Below, piece by piece: positions 51,094 through 61,078 of a stretch of 64,000 nt of DNA. Position numbers and translations under genes: made by a program. The notes under the pieces were generated by a model. That model made no database searches. It had not been told where the DNA came from and saw only the letters and a list, made by a program, of their open reading frames with translations. This stretch comes from Desulfomonilaceae bacterium. Its GTDB lineage: Bacteria > Desulfobacterota > Desulfomonilia > Desulfomonilales > Desulfomonilaceae. The stretch covers positions 248,001 to 312,000 of the forward strand of contig JBAZSD010000001.1 of assembly GCA_041662605.1 (NCBI GenBank), written 5' to 3'. The stretch's first letter is position 1. Each line of letters opens with the position of its first letter.

Positions 51094-51330
51094 CTCATGG
51101 GAAAATCCACAGATAAACCTCACAACATCACCCCCTTGGTCGCCAGTGTCTTCTTCCGCTCCGACTCGATGGCATATAACCCTGGGATCACGGGTTCCCT
51201 TGAAAGAAGTCTGTTACTCAACCCACGGGATTGTATCCTTAATTCATTGCGTTGAACATGGGAACAGCGTTTCCTTGAATTCCTCATTAGCCTGATTTAT
51301 AACAGTCACATCCCAAATATTAACAAGACA

Positions 51331-51355
51331 GCGTCTAGCTTTTCATGTCAGACGC
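51331..51355. repeat. Inverted repeat before the RND gene
   Basis: GCGTCT (51331-51336) and AGACGC (51350-51355) with a 13-base loop, 14 bp upstream of the RND pump start. The rest of the 276-bp gap (51094-51369) holds no gene. It may be a weak regulator site or leader fold. Confidence 0.35.
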
Positions 51356-51369
51356 GAGACTGAGCCTTT

Positions 51370-54300
51370 ATGAATTTAGCGGAATCGTCAATCCGCTTTC
51401 CAATTACGGTTATCGTGCGAGTGCTGCTAGTGCTCGTATTTGGTTACGTTTGCTTAACTTTCCTCACCGTCGAGCTTAAGCCGGATACAGAACAACCAGT
51501 TCTAGTCGTTTCGACCCGATTCACGGGCGCCGCTCCTGAAGAAGTGGAAGGTGAGGTTACAACCCGCTTTGAGGAAAACATTAGCGGCGTTTCAAATATG
51601 ATTTACACCCAAAGCTACTCTCGAAGCGGAGAATCTCTAATAGTAATATTCTACCGGCCTGGGACAAACCTCGATATCGCGGCTTCCGAACTTCAAAGAA
51701 ACCTGGACAGGGTCAGGGATCTTCCAAAACTGGTTGAGAAACCCCAGATATTCAAAGCGAGCGACCGAGTCAGCCTGCCTGTGTACCAATTTGCCATGAT
51801 CGGCAAGGCCAACATCGTTTCCATGTCTACTTGGGCGGACAGGTACATCGCTCCACGGATCAAGCGAATAGCCGGGGTAGGTGATTGCTCGTTTGATGGG
51901 AACCTCAATCGGGAAATGAGAATCGTTTTTGATCCTGAAAGATTGAAAGCAAGAAAGCTCACAGTATACGACATCATAAAATTTATCGACCGGACTAATC
52001 TAAACCAGAGCGCAAGCTATTTTACTCAGGGACCACTTGAATGGACTGTTCGTATAGTGGGTGAATTATTGACGACAGAGGCGTTCAGGAGAGTAGTCAT
52101 ATCCAAACCTGAGGAGCCGGTAGTATACCTGACCGATGTGGCCAAGATCGAGGACGCATATGAAAGGCCTGATTCATATTGCCGGATTAATGGGAAGCCC
52201 GGCATCGTGTTCAATGTGTTCAACCAGGTCGGAGCGGACATTGTGCGCACCATTGATCAAGTGGACAATGAACTGGCTGTACTACAAAAAGAATATGGCC
52301 CTCAAGGCGCCAATTTTCAGAAACTCTATGACCAGAGCAATTATATCAGGGACGCTGTCAATATCGTTAGGAGAAGCCTCATTGAGGCTATTGGCCTGGT
52401 TTTACTAGTCCTGTTTGTATTTTTACGCAATTGGCGCAGCATATTCATTGTAGCCACATCCATTCCAGTTTCCGTAATTGGAACGTTTATCGGCATGTAC
52501 CTGGGAGGTTATTCCATAAACGTTCTGTCTCTCGCAGGCTTGGCTCTGTCGATCGGGATGATAGTAGATGACGCCATAGTCGTGCTTGAGAACATCTACC
52601 GTCACCGATTTGAAGAAAACAAAAGCATAGTTCGAGCGGCTGTGGACGGCACCCGTGAAGTCGGTGGGGCGGTCTTCATGTCGACGCTCACAACATCAGC
52701 GGTTTTTTTACCGGTCTTGATGCTCAGGGGAGAAGTCGGCACATTGTTCGGCCCTGTCGCGTTCATCATTTCGTGCGCTATTTTCCTATCTCTTTTCGAT
52801 GCCTTTACTGTCGTTCCCATGCTCGCCTCCCGATGGATGAAAGAAGAGAGCAAGCCGTCTGGAATATATGGAAAATTTATGGCGCCATTCTCATATTTGG
52901 ATGTATTGGGACAAAAAGTCGCGGGTGGACTATTAGGAGCGCTTGAATTCTTTTTGCACGGCCTTAACAGAAAAATCATGTTGATTGTAGGAGTAGTCAT
53001 ACTCCTTGCCATCTCCTATAAGTTATTGCCGGGCATGGGTTACCTGCCTACCGGTGGAACAAATCTAATCCGAATGCAGGTGGAAACTTCCGAGGGCTTA
53101 AACCTGGATGAGAAAAGCCGGTTGATGAATATCCTGGAAGACCGATGGCGTAACATTAAAGGAGTTAGATATGTTGTTTCCATACCTAACCGTAATATGA
53201 TGAAAAATATGATTTATCTGGTTTGCGATCGTGAAGAAGATAGCGGCGTATCACCTCAGGAAATAGCCCGTCAAGCCTATTCTCAGTCTCTAGATCTGCC
53301 TTTTAAGGCCGTTAACCCTATTAGATTTCCTTTGTTCGGCAACATATACTCCAGGTCTAACGTGGTGGATATACGAATGATGGGTAAGAGTTACGAAGTC
53401 CTTGAACCTCTGGTAAGAGAGATCATGGAAATAGGAGCGAACACCAATGGTGTTATCTTTAGGTATAATGATCTGTACCTTCGCAAACCCCAGGTAGAAG
53501 TCAAGGTAGATCATCAGCGAGCCACCCATTTTGGATTTGATGTGAAAGATATCGCAGACGCGGTGGAAGCCGCTGTCGGAGGTCAGAGGACTACCAGCCA
53601 GTATGACGTGGAAGGCCGTTATTATTATATTAGAGTACAGGGAATACAGCAGGCGATTCAAAATGTCGCGGACGTAGGGAATATTGTGCTTATTTCTCCG
53701 AAAGATTCACAAACTCAATTGCCCCTGTCCGCAATTGCCTCCATCACAACCACATTTGGACCTCTTCAGATAAATCATTATAACTCCAAACGAAGCGTGA
53801 GATTGCAATTTACAATTCAAGATCGACCTTTGAGCGAGGTTTTTGGAGAGATTGTAACAAAAATCAGTTCCACTGTATCTTTTCCTGTCGGTTATTCATG
53901 GGTTCCTTTCGGAGCGGTTAATGAACTCAAGGCGCTCAATCAGGCTATAAAGTTTGTTTTCCCATTGTCGGTCATCGTAGTTTATTTGCTGCTTGTAATG
54001 CAGTTTCAATCTTTTGTCCGCCCGCTTTCCATATTGTTGAGCGTTCCCCTGTCTATAATCGGAGCAAATTTTATTGTGATCTTAACGCGAATCCCTTTTG
54101 ATTCATTCACTATTCTCGGCTACATTATGATGGTGGGTCTTGTCGTAAAGAATGCCATTATTTTGATAACTTATGCTGTTCAGTTGATGGAAGGACAAGG
54201 GATAGACCGTGATCAGGCCTTGATCCTTGCCAGCAAGCGCAGAATGCGTCCAATATTTATGACTGCCATTGCAATGGTCCTGGGCATGCTGCCATTGGCG

Positions 54301-54471
54301 CTAAAGTCAGGGGCAGGAGCGGAAATATACAATGGATTGGCCATGGCCGTAGTCGGAGGTCTTACTGTCGCGACCCTTTTCACCCTAATCTTTATCCCGG
54401 TTGTCTATACTATTCTGGATGATGTGAAAAATAGATTCTGGAAAGTGAAGCCGGTCTCCCTGGACGATTGA
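51370..54471 (+). CDS. RND-family efflux/transport protein
   Basis: 1033 residues with the AcrB/HAE-type layout: twelve spans and two large periplasmic loops. The proton relay is kept: D-D in TM4 (GMIVDDAIVVLENIYRHR) and the lysine in TM10 (VGLVVKNAIILITY). Family start MNLAESSIRFPITVIVRVLL is standard. No membrane-fusion protein or outer-membrane channel is next to it, so it is an orphan pump. Unlike most RND operons it is flanked by lptG and a hydroxyacid dehydrogenase. Exported substrate is unknown. Confidence 0.93.
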   Translation: MNLAESSIRFPITVIVRVLLVLVFGYVCLTFLTVELKPDTEQPVLVVSTRFTGAAPEEVEGEVTTRFEENISGVSNMIYTQSYSRSGESLIVIFYRPGTNLDIAASELQRNLDRVRDLPKLVEKPQIFKASDRVSLPVYQFAMIGKANIVSMSTWADRYIAPRIKRIAGVGDCSFDGNLNREMRIVFDPERLKARKLTVYDIIKFIDRTNLNQSASYFTQGPLEWTVRIVGELLTTEAFRRVVISKPEEPVVYLTDVAKIEDAYERPDSYCRINGKPGIVFNVFNQVGADIVRTIDQVDNELAVLQKEYGPQGANFQKLYDQSNYIRDAVNIVRRSLIEAIGLVLLVLFVFLRNWRSIFIVATSIPVSVIGTFIGMYLGGYSINVLSLAGLALSIGMIVDDAIVVLENIYRHRFEENKSIVRAAVDGTREVGGAVFMSTLTTSAVFLPVLMLRGEVGTLFGPVAFIISCAIFLSLFDAFTVVPMLASRWMKEESKPSGIYGKFMAPFSYLDVLGQKVAGGLLGALEFFLHGLNRKIMLIVGVVILLAISYKLLPGMGYLPTGGTNLIRMQVETSEGLNLDEKSRLMNILEDRWRNIKGVRYVVSIPNRNMMKNMIYLVCDREEDSGVSPQEIARQAYSQSLDLPFKAVNPIRFPLFGNIYSRSNVVDIRMMGKSYEVLEPLVREIMEIGANTNGVIFRYNDLYLRKPQVEVKVDHQRATHFGFDVKDIADAVEAAVGGQRTTSQYDVEGRYYYIRVQGIQQAIQNVADVGNIVLISPKDSQTQLPLSAIASITTTFGPLQINHYNSKRSVRLQFTIQDRPLSEVFGEIVTKISSTVSFPVGYSWVPFGAVNELKALNQAIKFVFPLSVIVVYLLLVMQFQSFVRPLSILLSVPLSIIGANFIVILTRIPFDSFTILGYIMMVGLVVKNAIILITYAVQLMEGQGIDRDQALILASKRRMRPIFMTAIAMVLGMLPLALKSGAGAEIYNGLAMAVVGGLTVATLFTLIFIPVVYTILDDVKNRFWKVKPVSLDD

Positions 54472-54504
54472 ATCCGTTTCTTTTTACCAATAGGAGATAA
54501 GAAG

Positions 54505-55476
54505 ATGAAAGCGTTGGTAACAGCAAATCTAAGCCGGGAAATTCTCTCTCCATTATTGCCTGGCCATGACCTGGTTATTAATCCCAATGACTTTCCAATG
54601 TCCCACGACGAGATTTTGGATCAGATCCGTGACAAAGACGGTTTGCTTTGTACGATCTCCGACCGAATCAGCGCAGAGGTAATGGACTGTGCTCCGAACC
54701 TAAGGATGATTGCGAATTATGGCGTGGGTTATGATAACATCGACGTACCAGCGGCCACCGCAAGAGGAATTAAGGTTTCAAACACTCCTGGAGTCCTGAC
54801 CGATTCAACGGCGGACTTAACTTTTGCTCTCATATTAGCCGTAGCCAGACGGGTTGTTGAAGGAGATGGTCGTAACCGCGCTAAACTCTGGGGACCTTGG
54901 GCGCCGTTTGTTTTTTTAGGTACTGAGGTAACCGGAAAGACTCTGGGCATAATAGGTCTTGGTGAGATTGGAAAAGCGGTGGCTCGTAGAGCCAGAGGTT
55001 TCAGAATGCCAATTCTGTATCACAACCGTAGGAGACTTCCGGAAAATCAGGAAGTGGAACTTGGAGCTAGATATGTTGATCTGAAAACCCTGTTGAGAGA
55101 ATCGGATTTCGTGTCTCTACACGTGTCATTGAACGATCAAACCAGAGGCATTATTGGGGCTGCGGAACTGGCTCTAATGAAACCATCCGCTTTCATTATA
55201 AATGTGTCAAGGGGACCCGTAATTGATGAGAATGCTCTTGTAAAGGCTCTCTTAGATAAGACGATAGCTGGGGCCGGTCTGGATGTTTACGAAAAGGAGC
55301 CTCAACTTGCCAGTGGTCTGGCTGATTTAAAGAACACCGTTCTTTCGCCTCACATGGGAAGCGCTACACTTGAAACAAGAATTGCCATGGGAAAACTCGC
55401 CGTGGAAAATTTGCTTGCAGGTTTGAGCGGACAAAAGCCTCCAAATTGTCTAAACTGGTCAACTGATTCAAATTAG
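54505..55476 (+). CDS. D-2-hydroxyacid dehydrogenase
   Basis: 323 residues of the glyoxylate/hydroxypyruvate reductase type. The full catalytic set is present: R (NVSRGPVIDE), E (LDVYEKEPQ) and H (SPHMGS). The NAD loop is GLGEIGKAVARRA. It reduces a 2-keto acid with NAD(P)H, substrate open. In contrast to the SerA-like protein at 58 kb, which lacks these residues, it could provide D-3-phosphoglycerate or glycerate-type activity. It follows the RND gene by 33 bp with a GGAG site and precedes moeA by 57 bp. Confidence 0.9.
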   Translation: MKALVTANLSREILSPLLPGHDLVINPNDFPMSHDEILDQIRDKDGLLCTISDRISAEVMDCAPNLRMIANYGVGYDNIDVPAATARGIKVSNTPGVLTDSTADLTFALILAVARRVVEGDGRNRAKLWGPWAPFVFLGTEVTGKTLGIIGLGEIGKAVARRARGFRMPILYHNRRRLPENQEVELGARYVDLKTLLRESDFVSLHVSLNDQTRGIIGAAELALMKPSAFIINVSRGPVIDENALVKALLDKTIAGAGLDVYEKEPQLASGLADLKNTVLSPHMGSATLETRIAMGKLAVENLLAGLSGQKPPNCLNWSTDSN

Positions 55477-55533
55477 AGTTTTAATCAGTGACGGTACTAC
55501 AGCCCCGATCTTATTAGGAGAGACAATTCAATA

Positions 55534-56772
55534 ATGTTGCCTATAGGTGAAGCTCAGAAAAAAGTTCTCGAGGAAATCCCCGTCCTTGGCCGAGAAAGAA
55601 TTCACATACTGGAAGCCTTGGGTAGGGTTCTAGCCCAGGACGTAGAAGCTGTACGAGATGTCCCGGCTTCGGACAATTCCGCCATGGATGGATACTGTGT
55701 TCGACATGCGGACCTTGCCGGCGCGAATTCTTCTAATCCCGCACGGTTGAAACTGATTGGAGAATCCCCTGCGGGCAAACCATATCAGGGCGTTGTCGAA
55801 CATGGGCAGGCAGTCAGAATTATGACTGGGGGTTTGATTCCAAAAGGAACTGACACAGTAATCATGCTGGAAGACACGGAACGTGAAGGCAATCTAGTAG
55901 TTTGCCTCAACGATCCTGGTCAGGGCGCTCATATAAGACCCAGAGGCGAGGATGTCCGAACTGGAGAGATAGTCCTGCATCAGGGGGATGTTGTAAGACC
56001 CCCGGAAGTGGGGATGCTCGCCACTTTGGGACATGCCTATGTATACGTTCATCAAAGGCCTGTAGTTGGTATTCTGTCTACTGGAGACGAACTTGTTGAC
56101 CTTGACGAGCCCTTCATCCGGGGAAAGGTTGTTTGTTCTAACACATACAGCTTAGCAGCTCAGACATTGGATTGTGGAGCGATTCCTTTATCTTTGGGTA
56201 TCGCGTCGGACAATTCCGATGATCTTCGGTCCAGGTTAAAGGATGGTTTGAGAGCTGATGTTATTCTTACATCCGGCGGAGTGTCGGTGGGTAAATATGA
56301 CTTGGTCAAAGACACACTTACTGAAGTGGGAATGAAAGTCAAATTCTGGAAGGTCGCCATGAAACCGGGAAAACCCCTGGTTTTCGGAACTATTGGTGAC
56401 AAGCCGGTTTTCGGTCTGCCTGGAAATCCAAGTTCAGCGATGATTTCATTCGAACAGTTTGTTAGACCCGCTCTGCTGAAAATGATGGGTAGAAAAAACC
56501 TCTTCAGGCCTCTTCTAGAGGCTGTGCTAGCTCAGGACGTGAAGGTATCCTCTGGGAGGCTTCACCTCGTGAGATGTAAATTATTTGAAAAAGACGGGAT
56601 AAAGATGGCGGTATCGACCGGAACGCAGAGTTCAGGAGCGCTACGCTCAATGGTTGTTGCGGACGGGCTTATGATTCTTCCGTCTGAGAATGCCCCTTTC
56701 AAAGCAGGGGACAAGATCAAGGTGCAGTCTCTACACACTGATAGTCCGCTGAGCCCGGAATCACACTATTAA
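55534..56772 (+). CDS. moeA: Molybdopterin molybdenumtransferase MoeA
   Basis: 412 residues, normal length. SDNSAMDGYCVR, the MoCF domain TSGGVSVGKYD and LPGNPSSAMISFE blocks of MoeA are all clear. It inserts molybdate (or tungstate) into adenylylated molybdopterin in the last step of cofactor synthesis. The AOR at 31.8 kb is one possible client. It is preceded by a good site (TTAGGAGAG). Confidence 0.96.
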   Translation: MLPIGEAQKKVLEEIPVLGRERIHILEALGRVLAQDVEAVRDVPASDNSAMDGYCVRHADLAGANSSNPARLKLIGESPAGKPYQGVVEHGQAVRIMTGGLIPKGTDTVIMLEDTEREGNLVVCLNDPGQGAHIRPRGEDVRTGEIVLHQGDVVRPPEVGMLATLGHAYVYVHQRPVVGILSTGDELVDLDEPFIRGKVVCSNTYSLAAQTLDCGAIPLSLGIASDNSDDLRSRLKDGLRADVILTSGGVSVGKYDLVKDTLTEVGMKVKFWKVAMKPGKPLVFGTIGDKPVFGLPGNPSSAMISFEQFVRPALLKMMGRKNLFRPLLEAVLAQDVKVSSGRLHLVRCKLFEKDGIKMAVSTGTQSSGALRSMVVADGLMILPSENAPFKAGDKIKVQSLHTDSPLSPESHY

Positions 56773-56794
56773 CGTCTTGAAATGGTTGGGCGAC

Positions 56795-56824
56795 TATACT
56801 TAGAATGGTGTCTTTCTAAGTATA
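56795..56824. terminator. Possible bidirectional hairpin between moeA and purA
   Basis: TATACTTAG (56795-56803) pairs with CTAAGTATA (56816-56824). It straddles the purA stop. No clear U-tract, so the assignment is weak. Confidence 0.35.
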
Positions 56825-58089
56825 CTCTGTTCACGAGCCGGTCCTACTGAAACCAGTGTGACCGGAACTCCGGAAAGATGTTCAATCATTTCAACATAGT
56901 CTCGGGCATTTTTAGGGAGATCATCGAACGACCTGCAATCAGATAATTGTTCGTCCCAACCCTTTACTTCCCGGTAGCGCGGAACCACTCGACTGAAATC
57001 ATCAATATTGGCAGGAACGTGGTCCAGGGCTTTGCCATCCAGTTCGTACCCTACTGCTATTTTTAATGGGGATATCCCCGTAAGAACATCCATTTTTGTC
57101 AGAGCGATTCCTGTTAAACCGTTCAGTCGGACGCTGTGATTCACGATCACAATGTCCAACCATCCACACCGTCTGGGTCTGCCAGTCGTAGCACCGTATT
57201 CACCGCCCTTTTCTCTCAGATCCTCTCCTAATCTATCTGTCAGCTCAGTAGGGAATGGTCCTTGTCCGACTCTTGTTGTATAGGCTTTTACAACACCCCA
57301 GCATTTTTCAATAACGTTAGGGCCTACTCCTGAACCTGAGCACGCGTTTCCAGTAACGACATTTGAAGACGTGACAAAAGGATATGTGCCATGATCTATA
57401 TCCAGTAGGGTCCCTTGAGCCCCTTCAAACAAAACATGGCGACCGCCGGCTATAAAATTTTGCAGGGTGACATTAGTGTCAGTAATATGAGGGGCCAGAC
57501 TTTCTCCATAACTGAGATACTCCTGAACAATCTCCTCAGGATTAAGCTTTGGTCTTCTAAAACGCCTTTCGATCAAAAAATTCTTCTCATCCAGAGCGGC
57601 ATAAACTCTTTCGCGAAAGAACGTGGGCCTTATCAAGTCTCCGACGCGTATACCCATGCGAGAAGCTTTATCTTCATACGCCGGTCCAATGCCTCTACCT
57701 GTTGTTCCTATTTTAGACTTACCCAGAAATTCTTCTCGGCCCTGATCAATAATCTTGTGGTAAGGCATAATGACCTGGGCTCTATCCGATATAAGCAACT
57801 GATTGTCCTTTTGGAAATGACCACGCTCGCGAAGTTCAGCCTTCTCATAAAGGAGCACCGATGGGTCAACAACAAGGCCGTTAGCGACAATGTTCGTAAT
57901 GTCGGGGTACAGTATTCCGGATGGAATCAAATGTACAATAATCTGTTCCCCGCCTACCTTAAGTGTGTGCCCAGCGTTGTTTCCGCCCTGGAAACGGACT
58001 ACCACATCCGCCCTGCTGGTGAGTAGATCTACTATCTTTCCTTTTCCTTCATCACCCCATTGGGCTCCAACGACTACAAGTGTACTCAA
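56800..58089 (-). CDS. purA: Adenylosuccinate synthetase
   Basis: 429 residues. GAQWGDEGKGKIVD with the catalytic Asp, QGGNNAGHTL with the His, and GTTGRGIGPAYEDK are standard. It joins IMP and aspartate with GTP toward AMP. It is the last gene in the minus-strand run serC-serA-like-purA (60 bp after the SerA-like stop). Confidence 0.97.
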   Translation of the reverse strand: MSTLVVVGAQWGDEGKGKIVDLLTSRADVVVRFQGGNNAGHTLKVGGEQIIVHLIPSGILYPDITNIVANGLVVDPSVLLYEKAELRERGHFQKDNQLLISDRAQVIMPYHKIIDQGREEFLGKSKIGTTGRGIGPAYEDKASRMGIRVGDLIRPTFFRERVYAALDEKNFLIERRFRRPKLNPEEIVQEYLSYGESLAPHITDTNVTLQNFIAGGRHVLFEGAQGTLLDIDHGTYPFVTSSNVVTGNACSGSGVGPNVIEKCWGVVKAYTTRVGQGPFPTELTDRLGEDLREKGGEYGATTGRPRRCGWLDIVIVNHSVRLNGLTGIALTKMDVLTGISPLKIAVGYELDGKALDHVPANIDDFSRVVPRYREVKGWDEQLSDCRSFDDLPKNARDYVEMIEHLSGVPVTLVSVGPAREQSILRKTPF

Positions 58090-58149
58090 AAGTTATCACC
58101 TTTCTCGATAAGTCTGAATAATGGTTAAAAACGACTTATGTTTGCATTT

Positions 58150-59787
58150 TCAATTCGATGCGACACATACGTTCAATTCAGGCAAATCCTCTAGAATTAT
58201 TTGATCAACACTCAATATTCCGTCAATGTTTCTTATTTTCTCGAGCGTTTCCTCATCTGCCGGACTATCAATATTGGTAATGGAGATTGCAGTTCCACCT
58301 GCGCAATTCCGGGACAAATTCATTTGAGCAACGTTTACCATCTTTTGAGCGAGGATGCCCGATATTCCTGCAATCATTCCGGGAATGTCCCTGTTTTTTA
58401 CAATCAGCATGGGACCAGCCGGCACAGCTTCGGTGACAAATTCGTTGAGACCTATTATTCGGGGTTCTTCCCCAAATCGGCGAATCAGTACACCTTCCAC
58501 CCTGGTGGACACTTTATTGGTGGAGAAAACCTCTATCGTTATCGAGGGTCTGCCTTCAGATGATTCTTTTAGAATTGTTTCATGAACCTGAATCCCGCAT
58601 TCCTGGGCCGTAACATTCGCATTTACCAGGTTAACATCCGAGCCTTTGAACACGTTGAGAAAGCCAGTGAGGACAGAGGTCGTAAGTGGCTTTACGTCCC
58701 AACCTACAAGCTCGCCCCTAAAGCTTACTTCTATTTTGGAAGCGCTTCCTGAAGATAACCCCCCGACAAACATTCCGAGTCGGCGGGCAAGTTCAGCGTA
58801 CGGCCCCATCTTTGTGCGAAGAGCTGGATCTACTATTGGCACATTTACAGCGTTTCCAAGCGTTCCATTTTCAAAAAAATCCCTTAGGGATTCAGCGATG
58901 GACTGCGATATTTTCGCTCTAGCCTCGTCCGTAGCCACGCTCAAATCTGGTGTCGCTATTACTTTAGGATGATTGAGAAGAAGACTGTTCTTCGCATGAA
59001 TGTCAAAATGAGCGTCCACACCCGCGCATGCCACTTTACCGGATTCCAGCGCGGCCCAGAGAGAATTTTCGTGAATCAGTCCCGCCTTACCGATATTTAT
59101 CACGATTGCGCCCGGCTTCATCAAATCAAAAGCCTTTGAGTTAAGCAGGTTCTTCGTATTGCTAGTCAAAGGAACATGCAACGAAATTGCATCCGACTGA
59201 CAAAGCAATTCTTTCAATGAAACAGGTTTGAAGCCCTGTTGTTTTATCGTGTTCGAAGGAATAACCGCATCATGGATCAAGACATTCATTCTGAGTCCTC
59301 GAGCGGCGTACCGAGCCACTAATGCCCCAGTTTTCCCAAAACCAATGATCCCCAGGGTCTTCCCTGCCATTTCCCGACCCTGAAATTTCTTCTTTTCCCA
59401 CTTGCCTTGTTTCATTGAATCCACTGCAGTTGGTATATGTCTGTGGGCCGCAGTGATTAGGGCAATTGTATGTTCAGCCGCGGAAACAATGTGGCCGGCC
59501 GGCGCGTTCATTACGATCACGCCTCGTCGGGTAGCGGCTTGAATGTCAATATTTTCGAAATCAACTCCAGCTTTGGCTATTACCTTCAAGCCGGGACAAG
59601 AATCCAGGACAGCAGCCTGAATTGTTACATCATCACCTATAACGATAGCGTCATACCGAGGAAGGATCTCTTGCAGATGTTTTTCGTCCAGTCCGATTCT
59701 GACGTCCACATCGAGTGAAGGGCTCAATGATAGGGCGCTAAGACCAGTTTCGTGGATCTCACCCGCAACTAAAATTTTAAATCTCAT
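58150..59787 (-). CDS. SerA-like D-3-phosphoglycerate dehydrogenase family protein, catalytic residues changed
   Basis: 545 residues, long-form SerA length with catalytic/NAD domains, an intervening ASB domain and a C-terminal ACT domain (MLIVKNRDIPGMIAGISGILAQ). NAD loop GFGKTGALVARYA is intact. The substrate Arg is K234 (NIGKAGLIHE, expected ARGG), the Glu of the DVFExEP block is absent (GVDAHFDIHAKN) and the His of TPHLGA is D281 (TPDLSVAT). The three residues needed for 2-hydroxyacid dehydrogenase chemistry are therefore all replaced. It lies 6 bp after serC, so it is expected in serine synthesis, either as a regulator, an altered enzyme or a non-functional copy. The intact gene at 54.5 kb could do the chemistry. 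Confidence 0.92.
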   Translation of the reverse strand: MRFKILVAGEIHETGLSALSLSPSLDVDVRIGLDEKHLQEILPRYDAIVIGDDVTIQAAVLDSCPGLKVIAKAGVDFENIDIQAATRRGVIVMNAPAGHIVSAAEHTIALITAAHRHIPTAVDSMKQGKWEKKKFQGREMAGKTLGIIGFGKTGALVARYAARGLRMNVLIHDAVIPSNTIKQQGFKPVSLKELLCQSDAISLHVPLTSNTKNLLNSKAFDLMKPGAIVINIGKAGLIHENSLWAALESGKVACAGVDAHFDIHAKNSLLLNHPKVIATPDLSVATDEARAKISQSIAESLRDFFENGTLGNAVNVPIVDPALRTKMGPYAELARRLGMFVGGLSSGSASKIEVSFRGELVGWDVKPLTTSVLTGFLNVFKGSDVNLVNANVTAQECGIQVHETILKESSEGRPSITIEVFSTNKVSTRVEGVLIRRFGEEPRIIGLNEFVTEAVPAGPMLIVKNRDIPGMIAGISGILAQKMVNVAQMNLSRNCAGGTAISITNIDSPADEETLEKIRNIDGILSVDQIILEDLPELNVCVASN

Positions 59788-59793
59788 ATCAGG

Positions 59794-60879
59794 TTAACCG
59801 TTCTTCTTGGCGAAATCCTTCATAAAATCTACCAGCGCTTTAACCGACTCAAGTTCAATGGCATTGTATATCGACGCTCTGCATCCGCCAACAGAGCGAT
59901 GCCCCTTTAGTCCTCCCAATGAGTTCTTCGACGCTTCAACCGTGAATTTCTTCTCAAGTTCTTCCGACTTAAGGCGGAACGTGACATTCATCATGGACCT
60001 ACTGTCCTTGTCGGCCGTGCCCATATAGAACTCGGACCCATCCATGTAGTTATATAACAGATCGGCCTTTTCCTTGTTGCGCCGTTCCATTTGTTCCAGG
60101 CCCCCAATGGTTTGTTCTATCCATTTCAGAACCCTGCTGACCATAAATATTGAGAGACATGGTGGAGTGTTATACAAAGAATTTTTATCCGCATGAGTCG
60201 GGTAACGAAGCATGGTTGGAATGTTTTTCGGGCAACGCTCCAACATGTCTTCTCGAATGATAACCAACGTGACCCCCGCGGGTCCGAGGTTTTTTTGCGC
60301 TCCGGCATAAATCAAACCAAAGGAACTGGGATCAAAAGGACGACTGAAGATGTCAGAAGACATATCGGAGACCAAGGGAATTTTCCCTGAATTCGGGGCT
60401 GAACTCCATTGTGTCCCCTTGATGGTATTGTTAGAAGTGTAATGAAGGTACGCGGCTTCAGGTGAAACTTTATAATCTTTGGGAATATAACAGAAATTTC
60501 TGTCTTCACTTGAGGCTATTACATCGTGCGGTAGACCCAGAATTTGAACTTCTTTAATGGCCTTTGTAGCCCAGGTTCCCGTATTGATGTAGTCCGCAGA
60601 CATATTTGAAGGGATCAGGTTCATCGGAACCATGGTGAACTGCAAACTTGCCCCGCCCTGAAGGAACAGAACTTTGAAGTCCGAACTCATATTGAGTAAT
60701 CGCCTTGCCCGGTGAACCGCCTTGTCTATGAGTTCTTCAAAAACACTTGAACGATGGCTGATTTCAGCAATCGACATTCCTGAGCCTTTGAAGTCCACCA
60801 AGGCTTCCCGTGTTTCTTCAAGGACAGGCAAAGGAAGCGCTGCGGGTCCAGGGTTGAAATTGTGGATTCTATGGGTCAT
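59794..60879 (-). CDS. serC: Phosphoserine aminotransferase
   Basis: 361 residues from the ATG at 60879 behind AGGAGG; 32 codons upstream lack a site. FNPGPAALP start, LFLQGGASLQF and the PLP lysine in GAQKNLGPAG are present. It converts phosphohydroxypyruvate to phosphoserine. It leads the operon with the SerA-like gene and purA. Confidence 0.96.
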   Translation of the reverse strand: MTHRIHNFNPGPAALPLPVLEETREALVDFKGSGMSIAEISHRSSVFEELIDKAVHRARRLLNMSSDFKVLFLQGGASLQFTMVPMNLIPSNMSADYINTGTWATKAIKEVQILGLPHDVIASSEDRNFCYIPKDYKVSPEAAYLHYTSNNTIKGTQWSSAPNSGKIPLVSDMSSDIFSRPFDPSSFGLIYAGAQKNLGPAGVTLVIIREDMLERCPKNIPTMLRYPTHADKNSLYNTPPCLSIFMVSRVLKWIEQTIGGLEQMERRNKEKADLLYNYMDGSEFYMGTADKDSRSMMNVTFRLKSEELEKKFTVEASKNSLGGLKGHRSVGGCRASIYNAIELESVKALVDFMKDFAKKNG

Positions 60880-61078
60880 TTTTCGGCCTCCTGACGATAT
60901 GAAAAGGTCGGAACGCAATACACAAGTTATAAAATATAATGGATTCCATGTCGATTTTTCAACAAAAATCAACATCTTCTATCATTATATAGGCAAACGA
61001 ATCGAATTGAATATCGATCGCTTTTGTGAGATTCTCTTCTCGCTATAAATCCTGTGTTCTGCTAGGAGGGCTATCAAA

